Positions 18,392 through 28,410 of a stretch of 64,000 nucleotides of DNA are shown piece by piece. Every line of letters starts with the position of its first letter. Within the stretch, counting starts at the first letter, position 1. The notes below the pieces were generated by a model. That model ran no database searches. It had not been told where the DNA came from and saw only the letters and a program-made list of their open reading frames with translations. Made by a program: the position numbers and the translations under genes. This DNA comes from Nocardioides sp. dk884 (GTDB lineage Bacteria; Actinomycetota; Actinomycetes; Propionibacteriales; Nocardioidaceae), in NCBI RefSeq assembly GCF_009557055.1, contig NZ_CP045649.1, positions 2,827,501 through 2,891,500 on the forward strand. The letters are read 5' to 3'.

Positions 18392-19341
18392 GCCGCCGGC
18401 TCCCACAGGCCCAGCACGTGCGTGGCGAAACGGTCCTCGAGGTCGAGGCAGGTGAAGGCGCCGAAGAACACGTCGGGAGCCAGGGCGGGCTCCTGCTCGG
18501 CCAGCACCCCGCAGATCTCGCGGGCCGCCAGCTGCTCGTGCACGGCATCGGCCTCGACGTGCTCGGTGTAGTACGCCGCCAGCTCGGGCGCCAGCCCGAG
18601 ACGGTCCAGGCCCTGCGCCATCTTGCGCGAGGGCAGCGAACTGGTCGCCTCGAAGGCGGCGAGGTGGCCCAGCGCGGCACCGCGCAGCCGTCGGCTCAGC
18701 CCGAACAGGCTCATCGCGTTGTTCTGCTCCAGCGCCTCCAGCGGCGCCTCGTCGACATAGGCGCCGTACTCCGAGCGCAGGCCGACGGCGTCCATGCCGC
18801 GCTCCCACAGCCGGTGGTGCAGGCGCTCGGGGTCGCCGTTGCCGTACTCGTCGAACTGCAGCTCCATCAGCGCGGCCTTCGGCTTCGCGCCCAGGCGCGG
18901 CACCACCCAGGCGGTGGGGTCGGCCTCCTTGAGGTGATACACCGAGCGCCACCGCAGCAGGTCGAGGACCTGATCGGCGTCCGCCGTGGTCTGCACCGCG
19001 CGCGCCAGCGACGGCCCGTCGTGGCCCTCGATGTAGTCGAACAGCTCGGTGCCGATCTCCGCGGCCGTACGACCGGCCATGACGTACGGCTCCCAGCGCT
19101 CGCGCAGGCGGCGCTCGAGGTCCGCGGCCAGCCGGTGCCGCACGGTCAGCAGCGCCGGGTGCCACTCCAGCTCGTCGTCCACGTCGTCGAAGCCGCGGTA
19201 GTGCAGCTCGAACAGCGCCCACAGCGCGATCGCGGCGTCCTCCGCGGACTCCGGGGCCTCCTCGACGACCCGCGGGTCGCCGGAACGCATCGTCTCGAAC
19301 AGGGCGGCGCTCAGGGCGCCGCGAGCCTTCGGCGTCAGCAC
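18388..19341 (-). CDS. Iron-containing redox enzyme family protein (haem-oxygenase-like fold)
   Basis: A protein of about 317 residues of the haem-oxygenase-like diiron family. Many His and Glu residues spaced on helices fit a diiron site: FELHYRGFDD, MELQFDEYGNGDPERLHHRLWERGM, YYTEHVEADAVHEQLAAREI. The neighbouring CDGSH protein gene, overlapped by 4 bp, is a recurrent partner and may supply electrons. The frame is open to 19479, but GTG at 19341 (VLTPKARGALSAALFETM) avoids reading through the katE promoter region; no strong ribosome site decides it. Substrate unknown; relatives include oxidases acting on amino acids and fatty acids. Confidence 0.78.
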   Translation of the reverse strand: MLTPKARGALSAALFETMRSGDPRVVEEAPESAEDAAIALWALFELHYRGFDDVDDELEWHPALLTVRHRLAADLERRLRERWEPYVMAGRTAAEIGTELFDYIEGHDGPSLARAVQTTADADQVLDLLRWRSVYHLKEADPTAWVVPRLGAKPKAALMELQFDEYGNGDPERLHHRLWERGMDAVGLRSEYGAYVDEAPLEALEQNNAMSLFGLSRRLRGAALGHLAAFEATSSLPSRKMAQGLDRLGLAPELAAYYTEHVEADAVHEQLAAREICGVLAEQEPALAPDVFFGAFTCLDLEDRFATHVLGLWEPAA

Positions 19342-19419
19342 CGGCCGGCCTCGCCGGCGCGGGTGTCCGCGCACGTCAACGTCTTGTCCATCCTCTGGTG
19401 GTACCCGACCGGAGCGATC

Positions 19420-19463
19420 GGTACTCCGGGTGTTCGCCGGCGCCAAGAGGGGTACTCCGGGTG
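19420..19463 (+). promoter_or_regulatory. katE promoter region with repeated GGTACTCCGGGTG
   Basis: The 13-mer GGTACTCCGGGTG occurs twice, at 19420-19432 and 19451-19463, 31 bp apart (three helical turns). The second copy contains GGGTAC (19450-19455) with GTGTTC (19430-19435) 14 bp upstream, a sigma-B/F-like promoter, predicting transcription from about 19462 and a 35-nt leader. The first copy could be a second promoter or a regulator site. Confidence 0.5.
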
Positions 19464-19496
19464 ACCCCAGAACCGCCACGATCGAAGCGAGGACCG

Positions 19497-21785
<2,289 letters not shown>

Positions 21786-21852
21786 GCCTGCACCGCCCCG
21801 CACGACCGTGCGCCTGAGCGCACGCACGACCGCTCGCTGAGCGGCAGCACAC

Positions 21853-21892
21853 CCAGTGGTGCCCACGCAGAGATCTGCGTGGGCACCACTGG
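21853..21892 (+). terminator. 19-bp perfect hairpin after katE
   Basis: An almost gapless palindrome: the arm at 21853-21871 (CCAGTGGTGCCCACGCAGA) is the exact complement of 21874-21892 with 2 bases between. It lies 67 bp after the katE stop and before the YihY gene. It is GC-rich with no T-run. Confidence 0.65.
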
Positions 21893-21971
21893 CGTCCACG
21901 CACCTTCGCGGTTCCGTGCCCCCTGGGGCTCATGGCGCATGACACCCGCCGCGTCCGGGCACCCCTCGCGC

Positions 21972-23066
21972 ATGAGCACGACTGCGGATCCCGCTCGCCC
22001 CTCCCCCGACCACGACCCCGAAGACGGCGGCAAGGTCGACTCCCCCACCGACCTGCACAAGCGGTCCTGGATCTACGTCCTGCGCAAGGTGCAGCGCGAG
22101 TTCAGCAAGGACCAGTGCACCGACCTCGCCGCCGCACTGACCTACTACGCCGTCCTCGCGATGTTCCCGGCCGCGATCGCCCTCACCTCGATCCTCGGCC
22201 TCGTCGGCCAGGGCACCGAGGCGGTCGACGAGGTCCTGAAGATCCTGCGCGACCTCGGCGCCGACGGCGCGGTCGACACGATCGGCCCGACGCTGAAGGA
22301 GCTCAGCCGCTCCCAGGGCGCGGGCCTCGCCCTGGTCCTCGGTCTCGCCGGCGCCCTCTGGTCGGCGAGCGGGTACGTCGGCGCGTTCGGCCGGGCGATG
22401 AACCGCATGTATGAGATCGACGAGGGCCGCCCGATCTGGAAGCTGCGCCCGGTCATGCTTGTGGTGACCGCGGTCGTGGTGGTCCTGGCCGCCATCGTCC
22501 TGCTGGCCCTGGTGCTCACCGGCCCGGTCGCCGAGACCGTCGGCGACGCGGTCGGCCTCGGCTCGACAGCCGTGCTGGTCTGGCAGATCGCCAAGTGGCC
22601 CTTCGTCCTGGGCGCGGTCGTGGTGATCGTGGCCCTGCTGTACTACGCCACCCCCAACGTCAAGCAGCCGAAGTTCCGTTGGGTCAGCGTCGGGGCCGTG
22701 CTCGCGATCCTGACCTGGATCCTGCTGTCGGCGGCGTTCGGCTTCTACGTCGCGAACTTCTCCTCCTACAGCAAGACCTACGGCGCGCTGGCCGGCGTCA
22801 TCGTGTTCCTTCTGTGGCTGTGGCTCACCAACATCGCCCTCCTCTTCGGCGCCGAGCTCGACGCTGAGCTCGAGCGGGGCCGCGAGCTCCAGTCCGGGAT
22901 CGAGGCCGAGCGGACCATCCAGCTGCCGCCGCGCGACACCCGCAACATCGAGAAGAACCAGGAGAAGGAGGCCGCGGACATCGAGCGCGGCCGCGCCCTG
23001 CGCGAGCAGGCCCAGCGCAGCGAGCAGTCCGCGCCGGCCACCCACGCCGAGCACACCCCGGACTGA
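21972..23066 (+). CDS. YihY/BrkB family membrane protein
   Basis: A 364-residue membrane protein of the YihY/virulence factor BrkB family (once called ribonuclease BN). It shows the conserved cytoplasmic start QREFSKDQCTDLAAALTYYAVLAMFPAAIAL, SASGYVGAFGRAMNRMYEI, and six or so transmembrane segments ending in KTYGALAGVIVFLLWLWLTNIALLFGAELDAEL, the family signature. A charged coiled tail with many Glu, Arg and Gln follows. ATG at 21972 gives the normal length; an in-frame ATG at 21939 would add 11 residues. The molecular function of the family is not established. The FAD-Rieske gene follows 59 bp later. Confidence 0.9.
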   Translation: MSTTADPARPSPDHDPEDGGKVDSPTDLHKRSWIYVLRKVQREFSKDQCTDLAAALTYYAVLAMFPAAIALTSILGLVGQGTEAVDEVLKILRDLGADGAVDTIGPTLKELSRSQGAGLALVLGLAGALWSASGYVGAFGRAMNRMYEIDEGRPIWKLRPVMLVVTAVVVVLAAIVLLALVLTGPVAETVGDAVGLGSTAVLVWQIAKWPFVLGAVVVIVALLYYATPNVKQPKFRWVSVGAVLAILTWILLSAAFGFYVANFSSYSKTYGALAGVIVFLLWLWLTNIALLFGAELDAELERGRELQSGIEAERTIQLPPRDTRNIEKNQEKEAADIERGRALREQAQRSEQSAPATHAEHTPD

Positions 23067-23125
23067 CCGGTCGACCACCCGACCACCCGACCGTCCCGAC
23101 GCAGGTCTCGACGAAGGAGAAGCAC

Positions 23126-24628
23126 GTGGCCCTCACCTCGATCTGGCAGGACCGCAACCCGCGACCCGTGAGCGCGGCCACCGATCCGCCGGTGCTCGAC
23201 GGCGAGCACGACGTGGTCGTGATCGGAGGGGGCCTCACCGGCGTGACGACCGCGCTGCTCCTCGCCCGGGCCGGGCGCTCGGTCCTGCTCGTGGAGGCCG
23301 AGCGGCTCGGCGCCGTCACCACCGGGCGCAGCACGGCGAAGGTGAGCCTGCTCCAGGGCACCCAGTACTCCCGCATCGCCCACCGCCACGCAGAGTCGGT
23401 GCTGCGCGACTATGCGGAGGCCAACCGTGAGGCCCAGGCCTGGCTGGTGCGTTTCTGCCAGGACCACGGCGTACCCGTGCAGACCCGTCCGGCGTACACC
23501 TACGCCCACGGCGCCCGCGGCGAGCAGTCGCTCCGCGCGGAGCTCCAGGCCACCCGGCGCGCCGGGCTGGAGACCGAGTGGGTCGAGGAGGTGCCGCTCC
23601 CCTACCGCACCCGCGGCGCCGTCCGGCTCGCCGACCAGGCACAGGTCGACCCGTGCGAGCTGCTCGACGCGCTGGCCGCGCAGGCCGTCGCCCACGGCGT
23701 CCGCATCGTCGAGGGCGTGCGGGTGCGTCGGGTCACCGGTGGCGCCCCGGTGCGGGTGGTCTCCGACCACGGCACCGCCTCCGCGGACCGCGTCGTGGTC
23801 GCCACCAACATGCCGATCCTGGACCGCGGCGCCTTCTTCGCCCGGATGCACCCGAGCCGGTCCTACGGCCTCGCGCTGCGCACCCCAGGTCCGGCGGTCG
23901 ACGGCATGTACCTCTCGGCGGACTCCCCGTCACGCTCGCTGCGTGACGCCCCCGGCTCGGACGGCGGCGCCGTGCTGCTGGTCGGGGGCAACGGGCACAA
24001 GGTCGGCGGCCCGGTCTCCGAGCAGCGCCAGATCGACGGGTTGCGAGAGTGGACGGCGCAGTGGTTCCCCGAGGCTGAGGAGACCCATGCCTGGTCGGCG
24101 CAGGACTATGTCCCTCACCACGCCCTGCCGTTCGCCGGCCCGATCCTGCCGCGCAGCGAGGAGATCCTCGTCGCGGGCGGCTACTCGAAGTGGGGCATGA
24201 CCAACGGCGTCGCCGCCGCACTGGCGCTCTCCGGTCGGATCCTGGGCGGCCACATGGTCTGGGCCGGCATCCTCGAGCCGTGGCGCTTCCGGGAGGTCAC
24301 CGGCCTGCTGGACTCCGCGCGGATCAATGGCGAGGTCGGCCTCGAGATGGCCGGAGGCTGGCTGCGGCCGGCCCTGCACCCGGGAACCGGTACCGCGCCG
24401 TCGGAGGGCGAGGGCGTCGTTCGCCTGGACCGCCCGGGCGCACCGAGCGCGGTCTCGATGGTCGACGGCACCGAACGCCGGGTCTCCGCGGTGTGCAGCC
24501 ACCTCAAGGGGATCGTCCGGTGGAACGATGCGGAGAAGAGCTGGGACTGCCCCCTGCACGGGTCGCGCTTCGGCCCGGACGGCGAGGTGCTCGAGGGACC
24601 GGCCACCTGCGGACTCGGGCGGCGCTGA
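23126..24628 (+). CDS. FAD-dependent oxidoreductase with C-terminal Rieske domain
   Basis: A 500-residue two-domain oxidoreductase. The N-terminal DAO-type FAD domain opens with DVVVIGGGLTGVTTALLLARAG and continues with GRSTAKVSLLQGTQYSRI, typical of this fusion family. The C-terminal domain carries a Rieske 2Fe-2S site: Cys457 and His459 (CSHLKG) and Cys475 and His478 (CPLHG), followed by the SRFGPDGEVLEGPAT loop. The GTG start at 23126 follows GGAGAAG. It probably oxidises a small amine or hydroxy compound and passes electrons to the cluster. The substrate is unknown. It may be cotranscribed with the YihY gene. Confidence 0.9.
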   Translation: MALTSIWQDRNPRPVSAATDPPVLDGEHDVVVIGGGLTGVTTALLLARAGRSVLLVEAERLGAVTTGRSTAKVSLLQGTQYSRIAHRHAESVLRDYAEANREAQAWLVRFCQDHGVPVQTRPAYTYAHGARGEQSLRAELQATRRAGLETEWVEEVPLPYRTRGAVRLADQAQVDPCELLDALAAQAVAHGVRIVEGVRVRRVTGGAPVRVVSDHGTASADRVVVATNMPILDRGAFFARMHPSRSYGLALRTPGPAVDGMYLSADSPSRSLRDAPGSDGGAVLLVGGNGHKVGGPVSEQRQIDGLREWTAQWFPEAEETHAWSAQDYVPHHALPFAGPILPRSEEILVAGGYSKWGMTNGVAAALALSGRILGGHMVWAGILEPWRFREVTGLLDSARINGEVGLEMAGGWLRPALHPGTGTAPSEGEGVVRLDRPGAPSAVSMVDGTERRVSAVCSHLKGIVRWNDAEKSWDCPLHGSRFGPDGEVLEGPATCGLGRR

Positions 24629-24713
24629 GCGGAGCCTCACCCGGACGGAGGGTTCTGCGGCCGCGGAGTTTAATCAGACCTCCCCCGGGGCACAAGTACA
24701 TCAGTCACACGCT

Positions 24714-24749
24714 CGCCCCCGCCGGACTCACGCAGCTCCGACGGGGGCG
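24714..24749. terminator. Hairpin between convergent FAD-Rieske and acetyltransferase genes
   Basis: CGCCCCCGCCGGA (24714-24726) pairs with TCCGACGGGGGCG (24737-24749), 12 of 13 Watson-Crick plus one mismatch or wobble, with a 10-nt loop. It is placed to stop transcripts from both sides. Confidence 0.6.
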
Positions 24750-24788
24750 TCGTGTTCTCCGGACGCGTTCCGCCCCGGGCGCCGCCAC

Positions 24789-25406
24789 TCAGTCGATCGA
24801 GCGCACGACACGCGCCGGGTTGCCGACAGCCACCACCCGAGCGGGCAGGTCACGGGTGACCACCGCCCCGGCACCGACGACCGTGTCCGCCCCGATGGTG
24901 ACCCCCGGGCAGACCACGACCCCGCCGCCGAGCCAGACGTTGTCGCCGATCACGATCGGCAGGGCGGCCTCCCACTTCGCCCGGCGCAGATCCGGGTCGA
25001 CCGGGTGCGTGGGCGTGAGCAGCTGCACGTTCGGCCCGATCATCACGTCCGCGCCGATGGTGATCGGGGCGACGTCGAGGGCCATCAGGCCGAAGTTCGC
25101 AAACGTGCGCGGCCCGACGGTGACCCGGGTGCCGTAGTCGACGTGCAGCGGCGGGCGCAGCTCGACCTCCTCGCCGATCGATCCGAGCAGCTGCTCCAGC
25201 AGCCGCCGGCGCAGCGGACGCTGCCGGCTCGTCGTCGCGTTGTACGCCGCCACCAGGTCATGCGCCCGGTCGGCCTCCTCGGCGAGCTCGGGGTCGTCGG
25301 CGATGTAGAGGTCGCCGGCGACCATCCGTTCCCGCATCGAGCGCGGGTCCTCGCCCCTCGGGAGGCCGGTGGGGTCCACCGCAGGTCCCGAGCGATCCGC
25401 GCTCAC
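24789..25406 (-). CDS. Maltose O-acetyltransferase-like (left-handed beta-helix) enzyme
   Basis: A 205-residue hexapeptide-repeat acetyltransferase of the maltose/galactoside O-acetyltransferase type. It has the N-terminal Mac motif (MRERMVAGDLYIADDPELAEEADRA), YGTRVTVGPRTFANFGLMALD, the catalytic His in LLTPTHPVDPDLRR, and hexapeptide repeats (IVIGDNVWLGGGVVVCPGVTIGADTVVGAGAVV). The acceptor is probably a sugar. The GTG start at 25406 overlaps the stop of the DUF1059 gene by 4 bp (GTGA), placing it as the last gene of the kinase/anti-sigma operon. A wall- or solute-modifying role under stress is possible but unproved. Confidence 0.88.
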   Translation of the reverse strand: MSADRSGPAVDPTGLPRGEDPRSMRERMVAGDLYIADDPELAEEADRAHDLVAAYNATTSRQRPLRRRLLEQLLGSIGEEVELRPPLHVDYGTRVTVGPRTFANFGLMALDVAPITIGADVMIGPNVQLLTPTHPVDPDLRRAKWEAALPIVIGDNVWLGGGVVVCPGVTIGADTVVGAGAVVTRDLPARVVAVGNPARVVRSID

Positions 25407-25549
25407 GTGGCGATGAACAGGATCTGCTCGCGGTCGTAGTCCATCCCCGGATGCGCCGCCGCGAGATGCTCCTGGGTGCGCGCGACGAGCTCGTCCTCGT
25501 CGGCGCCGGTCACCGTCGTGCCGCACGGGCAGGTCAGTCGTGTCTTCAT
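25403..25549 (-). CDS. DUF1059 small protein (48 aa)
   Basis: A 48-residue protein of the DUF1059 type: KTRLTCPCGTTVTGADEDEL, then VARTQEHLAAAHPGMDYDREQ. The CPCG motif with the downstream HLAAAHP histidines suggests a small zinc-binding fold. It starts with ATG 9 bp after the stop of the receiver/anti-sigma gene and overlaps the acetyltransferase gene by 4 bp, so it belongs to the same four-gene operon. Function unknown. Confidence 0.85.
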   Translation of the reverse strand: MKTRLTCPCGTTVTGADEDELVARTQEHLAAAHPGMDYDREQILFIAT

Positions 25550-25558
25550 GCGGGGACC

Positions 25559-26353
25559 CTACGGCGCGAGGTGCCCCGCTGTCTCGCGTGCCAGCTCCGC
25601 CCAAACGACCTTGCCGTCGTCGGAGCGGTCGATCCCCCACGAGGCGGACATGGCGGCGACCAGCAGCATGCCGCGGCCGCCCTCGCGGGTGGCGCTGTGC
25701 GGCTGGGGCTCCGGCGTGCCGCGCCCACCGTCGCCGACCTCGATGCGCACCGTGGTCGGGTTCAGCCGGAGGCGGACGCAGAAGGAGGACTGGGCGTGGT
25801 TGAGCGCATTGGTGGCCAGCTCGGAGACCACGAGGCAGGCCTCGTCGTGGAGGTGCTCGAGGTCCCAGGTGGCCAGCGTGCTGCGCACCAGCGACCGCGC
25901 CTCGCGCACGCTGGAGAGATCCTGGGGCAGGTCCACCTCCGCCGTCGCCGACGGCGAGGCCGGCGTGGGTCGAGCGGCGGCCACCAGGAGGTCGACGAGG
26001 TAGTCGACGTCCTCGTTCTTCACGACGTAGCCCGCGGTGTGCTGCTCATACCACGCGGCGTCGGCCGCGTGCGGGTCCGCACCCGAGAACACCACGACCT
26101 GCACGTCCGGCGCCGCCTCGCGGGCCTGGGTGAGCACCGCACGCCCCGCCAGGTCGGGGAGTCCGAGGTCGAGGACCACGACGTCGGGCTGCAGCCGGCG
26201 TACCAGGGCGACCGCCTCCTCGCCGCTGCCGGTCTCCGCGAGGACCTCGAAGCCACCGCGGAGCCGCAGCGCGAGACGCACCACCCGGCGCGTGTCGACG
26301 GCGTCGTCGACCAGAACGACCCGGATCGGTGTGTCCGGTCGGTCAGTGCTCAT
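25559..26353 (-). CDS. Receiver domain fused to RsbW-like anti-sigma ATPase
   Basis: A 264-residue fusion. Residues 10-125 form a complete two-component receiver with acidic pair Asp16-Asp17, phosphoacceptor Asp62 in VVVLDLGLPD, Ser90 and Lys112. Residues 145-262 form a GHKL ATPase of the RsbW/SpoIIAB type: N-box VVSELATNALNHA (Glu178, Asn182), DGGRG and a G-box GGRGMLLVAAMSASWG. RsbW-type proteins bind a sigma factor and phosphorylate a STAS antagonist. Here phosphorylation of the receiver could switch anti-sigma activity directly. It overlaps the upstream hybrid kinase gene by 4 bp, so that kinase is the obvious phosphodonor. Partner sigma is probably the divergent one at 28411; this is inference. 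Confidence 0.88.
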   Translation of the reverse strand: MSTDRPDTPIRVVLVDDAVDTRRVVRLALRLRGGFEVLAETGSGEEAVALVRRLQPDVVVLDLGLPDLAGRAVLTQAREAAPDVQVVVFSGADPHAADAAWYEQHTAGYVVKNEDVDYLVDLLVAAARPTPASPSATAEVDLPQDLSSVREARSLVRSTLATWDLEHLHDEACLVVSELATNALNHAQSSFCVRLRLNPTTVRIEVGDGGRGTPEPQPHSATREGGRGMLLVAAMSASWGIDRSDDGKVVWAELARETAGHLAP

Positions 26354-28290
26354 CGTGCCGCTCCCTCGGCCGACCCGGCAGTCACCGCGTCGTAGCGGGG
26401 CAGCTCGAGCACGAACGCGCCGTCCTCGCTGCGATAGCTCGCCTCGCCACCGTGCGCGCGGGCGAGCTCGCGCACGATGTGCAGACCCAGGCCGGTCCCC
26501 TTCGCCGAGCCAGTGGCGAACCGGCCGAACAGGCGCGGCACCATCTCGGGGTCCACGCCGTCACCGGCGTCGGTGACCGCGATCTCGACGGTCGCGAGGC
26601 GGGGGGTGACCTGCACCCGCACCGGTGCGCGGCCATGGCGCAGCGCATTGGTGACGAGGTTGTCCATGGCCTGCGTCAGCCTTCCCGGATCGGCGAGAAC
26701 AACGGCGTCCTCGCCTTCGAGGACCACCTCGGCCTGAGGATCCCGCTTCGCGCGTCCCGCCGCAAGTCCCTTGAGATGACGCAGCACCTCCACCCGCTGC
26801 GGTCGCAGGTCGAGGGAGTGGGCCTGGGCGCGCGAGACCGTCAGCAGGTCGGTGAGCAGGCGGTCCAGCTGGGCGGCGCCGTCGACCATGCCCTGCAGCA
26901 GCGCGCCCCGCTCGTCGTCGAGCAGCTCGGCCCAGTGGCGCTGCAACATGTCCGCCGACATCCCCATGGTGCCGAGCGGGCCGCGCAGCTCGTGCGCGGT
27001 GACGGCGAGGAAACGGGCCTGCTCGTCGGCCACCTTCTTCAGCCGCTCGTTGGCCTCCGCGAGAGCGCGTGCCGAGCGCTCCTGGTTCTCCAAGAAGGCG
27101 TGCCGCTCGGTGACGTCCCGGGTCACCTTGGCGAAGCCGACCAGCCGGCCGGTCTCGTCGTGCACCGCGGTGATCGTGACCTGGGCCCAGAAGCGGCTGC
27201 CGTCCTTGCGCACCCGCCAGCCCTCCTCCTCGTAGCGCCCGTCCCGGACGGCGAGCTCCAGCTCGCGTTCGGGGTGCCCGGAGCGCTGGACCTCGGGCGG
27301 ATAGAACACCCGGAAGTGCTGCCCGACGATCTCCTCGGCGGTGTAGCCCTTGGTGCGCGCGGCGCCAGCGTTCCAGCTGTCGATGTGGCCGTCGGGGTCC
27401 AGCATGAAGATCGCGTAGTCCTGCACCGTCTCGACCAGGAGGCGGAAGCGCTGCTCGCTGCTGCGCAGCGCCTCGTCCGCCTCGCGCTGGCGGGTCATGT
27501 CCTGCACCTGCACGAGCACGTAGAGCGGACGGTTCCGCGCGTCGCGCACCGGGGTGAGGGTGGCCTGCAGGCGCCGCGAGGGGGTGCAGGCGAGGCCGTG
27601 ACCGAGCTCGACGACGTCCTCGCCACCCTCCACCACGCGACCCAGCGCGCGCTCGAGGCCGCGGTCGCCGAGGTCGGTCAGGTCGGCATAGGGCAGGCCC
27701 ACGAGCACGGACGGGTCCCGGTCCAGGAGGTGGGAGAGGCTGGCGTTGGCGCGCACGATCCGCCCGGAGAGCGTGAGCGTGGCCATGCCGATCGCGGCGT
27801 CGTCGAAGACCTCCCGGAAGCGCTCGACGTGTTGTTCGAGGAGCGGCTCCACGTGCGGGTGCTCCGGACGCTCGACACCCGCTGCGCCCGCCGCACCGCG
27901 TCGCAGCACCGCCGTCAGCTCGGCGGGCAGCGTGTCGAGGCTCGAGCACTTCTGCAGGTACGCCGCGGCGCCCAGGTCGAGGGCGCGGTCGGCCAGGCCC
28001 TGTTCCTCGAAGCCGGAGAACATCACGACCACGGTGGCGGGCGAGGCGTCCCGGACCAACGGCAGCGCCTCGAGCCCGTCCATGCCCGGCATCGAGACGT
28101 CCATCAGCAGCAGGTCGGGAGCGTGCACCCGGACCAGCTCGACCGCCTCGGCGCCGCTGGCCCCCTCCCCGACGACCTCCAGCTGGTCGGAGACCCGCAG
28201 GCGGGCACGGACCAGCGCGCGCAGCTCCGCCGCGTCGTCGACGACCACGACCGTCGGTCGCGGGGGCGCGGCGGAGGGCGCAGTCAGCAT
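26350..28290 (-). CDS. Receiver-PAS-PAS histidine kinase
   Basis: A 646-residue cytoplasmic sensor kinase without transmembrane helices. An N-terminal receiver (Asp18-Asp19, Asp64 in LLMDVSMPGMDG, Ser92, Lys114) is followed by two PAS domains (roughly 155-270 and 280-400). The second carries DPDGHIDSWNAGAARTKGYT and DGSRFWAQVTITAVHDETG. The kinase core follows, with H-box TAHELRGP (His433), N-box DNLVTNALRHG, DAGDGV and GTGLGLHIV. The absence of membrane segments and a Cys beside the receiver Lys (QKCSS) point to an internal signal. ATG at 28290 lies about five bases after a predicted GGGTAC promoter start. First gene of a four-gene operon. Confidence 0.9.
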   Translation of the reverse strand: MLTAPSAAPPRPTVVVVDDAAELRALVRARLRVSDQLEVVGEGASGAEAVELVRVHAPDLLLMDVSMPGMDGLEALPLVRDASPATVVVMFSGFEEQGLADRALDLGAAAYLQKCSSLDTLPAELTAVLRRGAAGAAGVERPEHPHVEPLLEQHVERFREVFDDAAIGMATLTLSGRIVRANASLSHLLDRDPSVLVGLPYADLTDLGDRGLERALGRVVEGGEDVVELGHGLACTPSRRLQATLTPVRDARNRPLYVLVQVQDMTRQREADEALRSSEQRFRLLVETVQDYAIFMLDPDGHIDSWNAGAARTKGYTAEEIVGQHFRVFYPPEVQRSGHPERELELAVRDGRYEEEGWRVRKDGSRFWAQVTITAVHDETGRLVGFAKVTRDVTERHAFLENQERSARALAEANERLKKVADEQARFLAVTAHELRGPLGTMGMSADMLQRHWAELLDDERGALLQGMVDGAAQLDRLLTDLLTVSRAQAHSLDLRPQRVEVLRHLKGLAAGRAKRDPQAEVVLEGEDAVVLADPGRLTQAMDNLVTNALRHGRAPVRVQVTPRLATVEIAVTDAGDGVDPEMVPRLFGRFATGSAKGTGLGLHIVRELARAHGGEASYRSEDGAFVLELPRYDAVTAGSAEGAAR

Positions 28291-28300
28291 GGCGTGAAAG

Positions 28301-28325
28301 GTACCCGCTGGCGGACCCGAGCCAC
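28301..28325 (-). promoter_or_regulatory. Sigma-B/F-like promoter of the kinase/anti-sigma operon
   Basis: On the minus strand GTGGCT (28325-28320), a 13-bp spacer and GGGTAC (28306-28301). The predicted start near 28294 leaves almost no leader before the ATG at 28290. It is divergent from the promoter of the sigma factor gene at 28411. Confidence 0.5.
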
Positions 28326-28375
28326 CCTCCCCCGACGAGGGGAGATCCATCACGTTCGAAACCGGGTTGGTTGGA

Positions 28376-28400
28376 GTTTCAACTCGGTTCGGCGGGGATA
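28376..28400 (+). promoter_or_regulatory. Sigma-B/F-like promoter of the first sigma factor gene
   Basis: GTTTCA (28376-28381), 13 bp, then GGGATA (28395-28400), close to the GTTTAA-N12-14-GGGTAT consensus of B. subtilis sigma-B and to sigma-F promoters of actinobacteria. The start would fall near 28407, about 4 bases before the ATG at 28411. This suggests autoregulation. Confidence 0.6.
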
Positions 28401-28410
28401 GGAACTCTTC

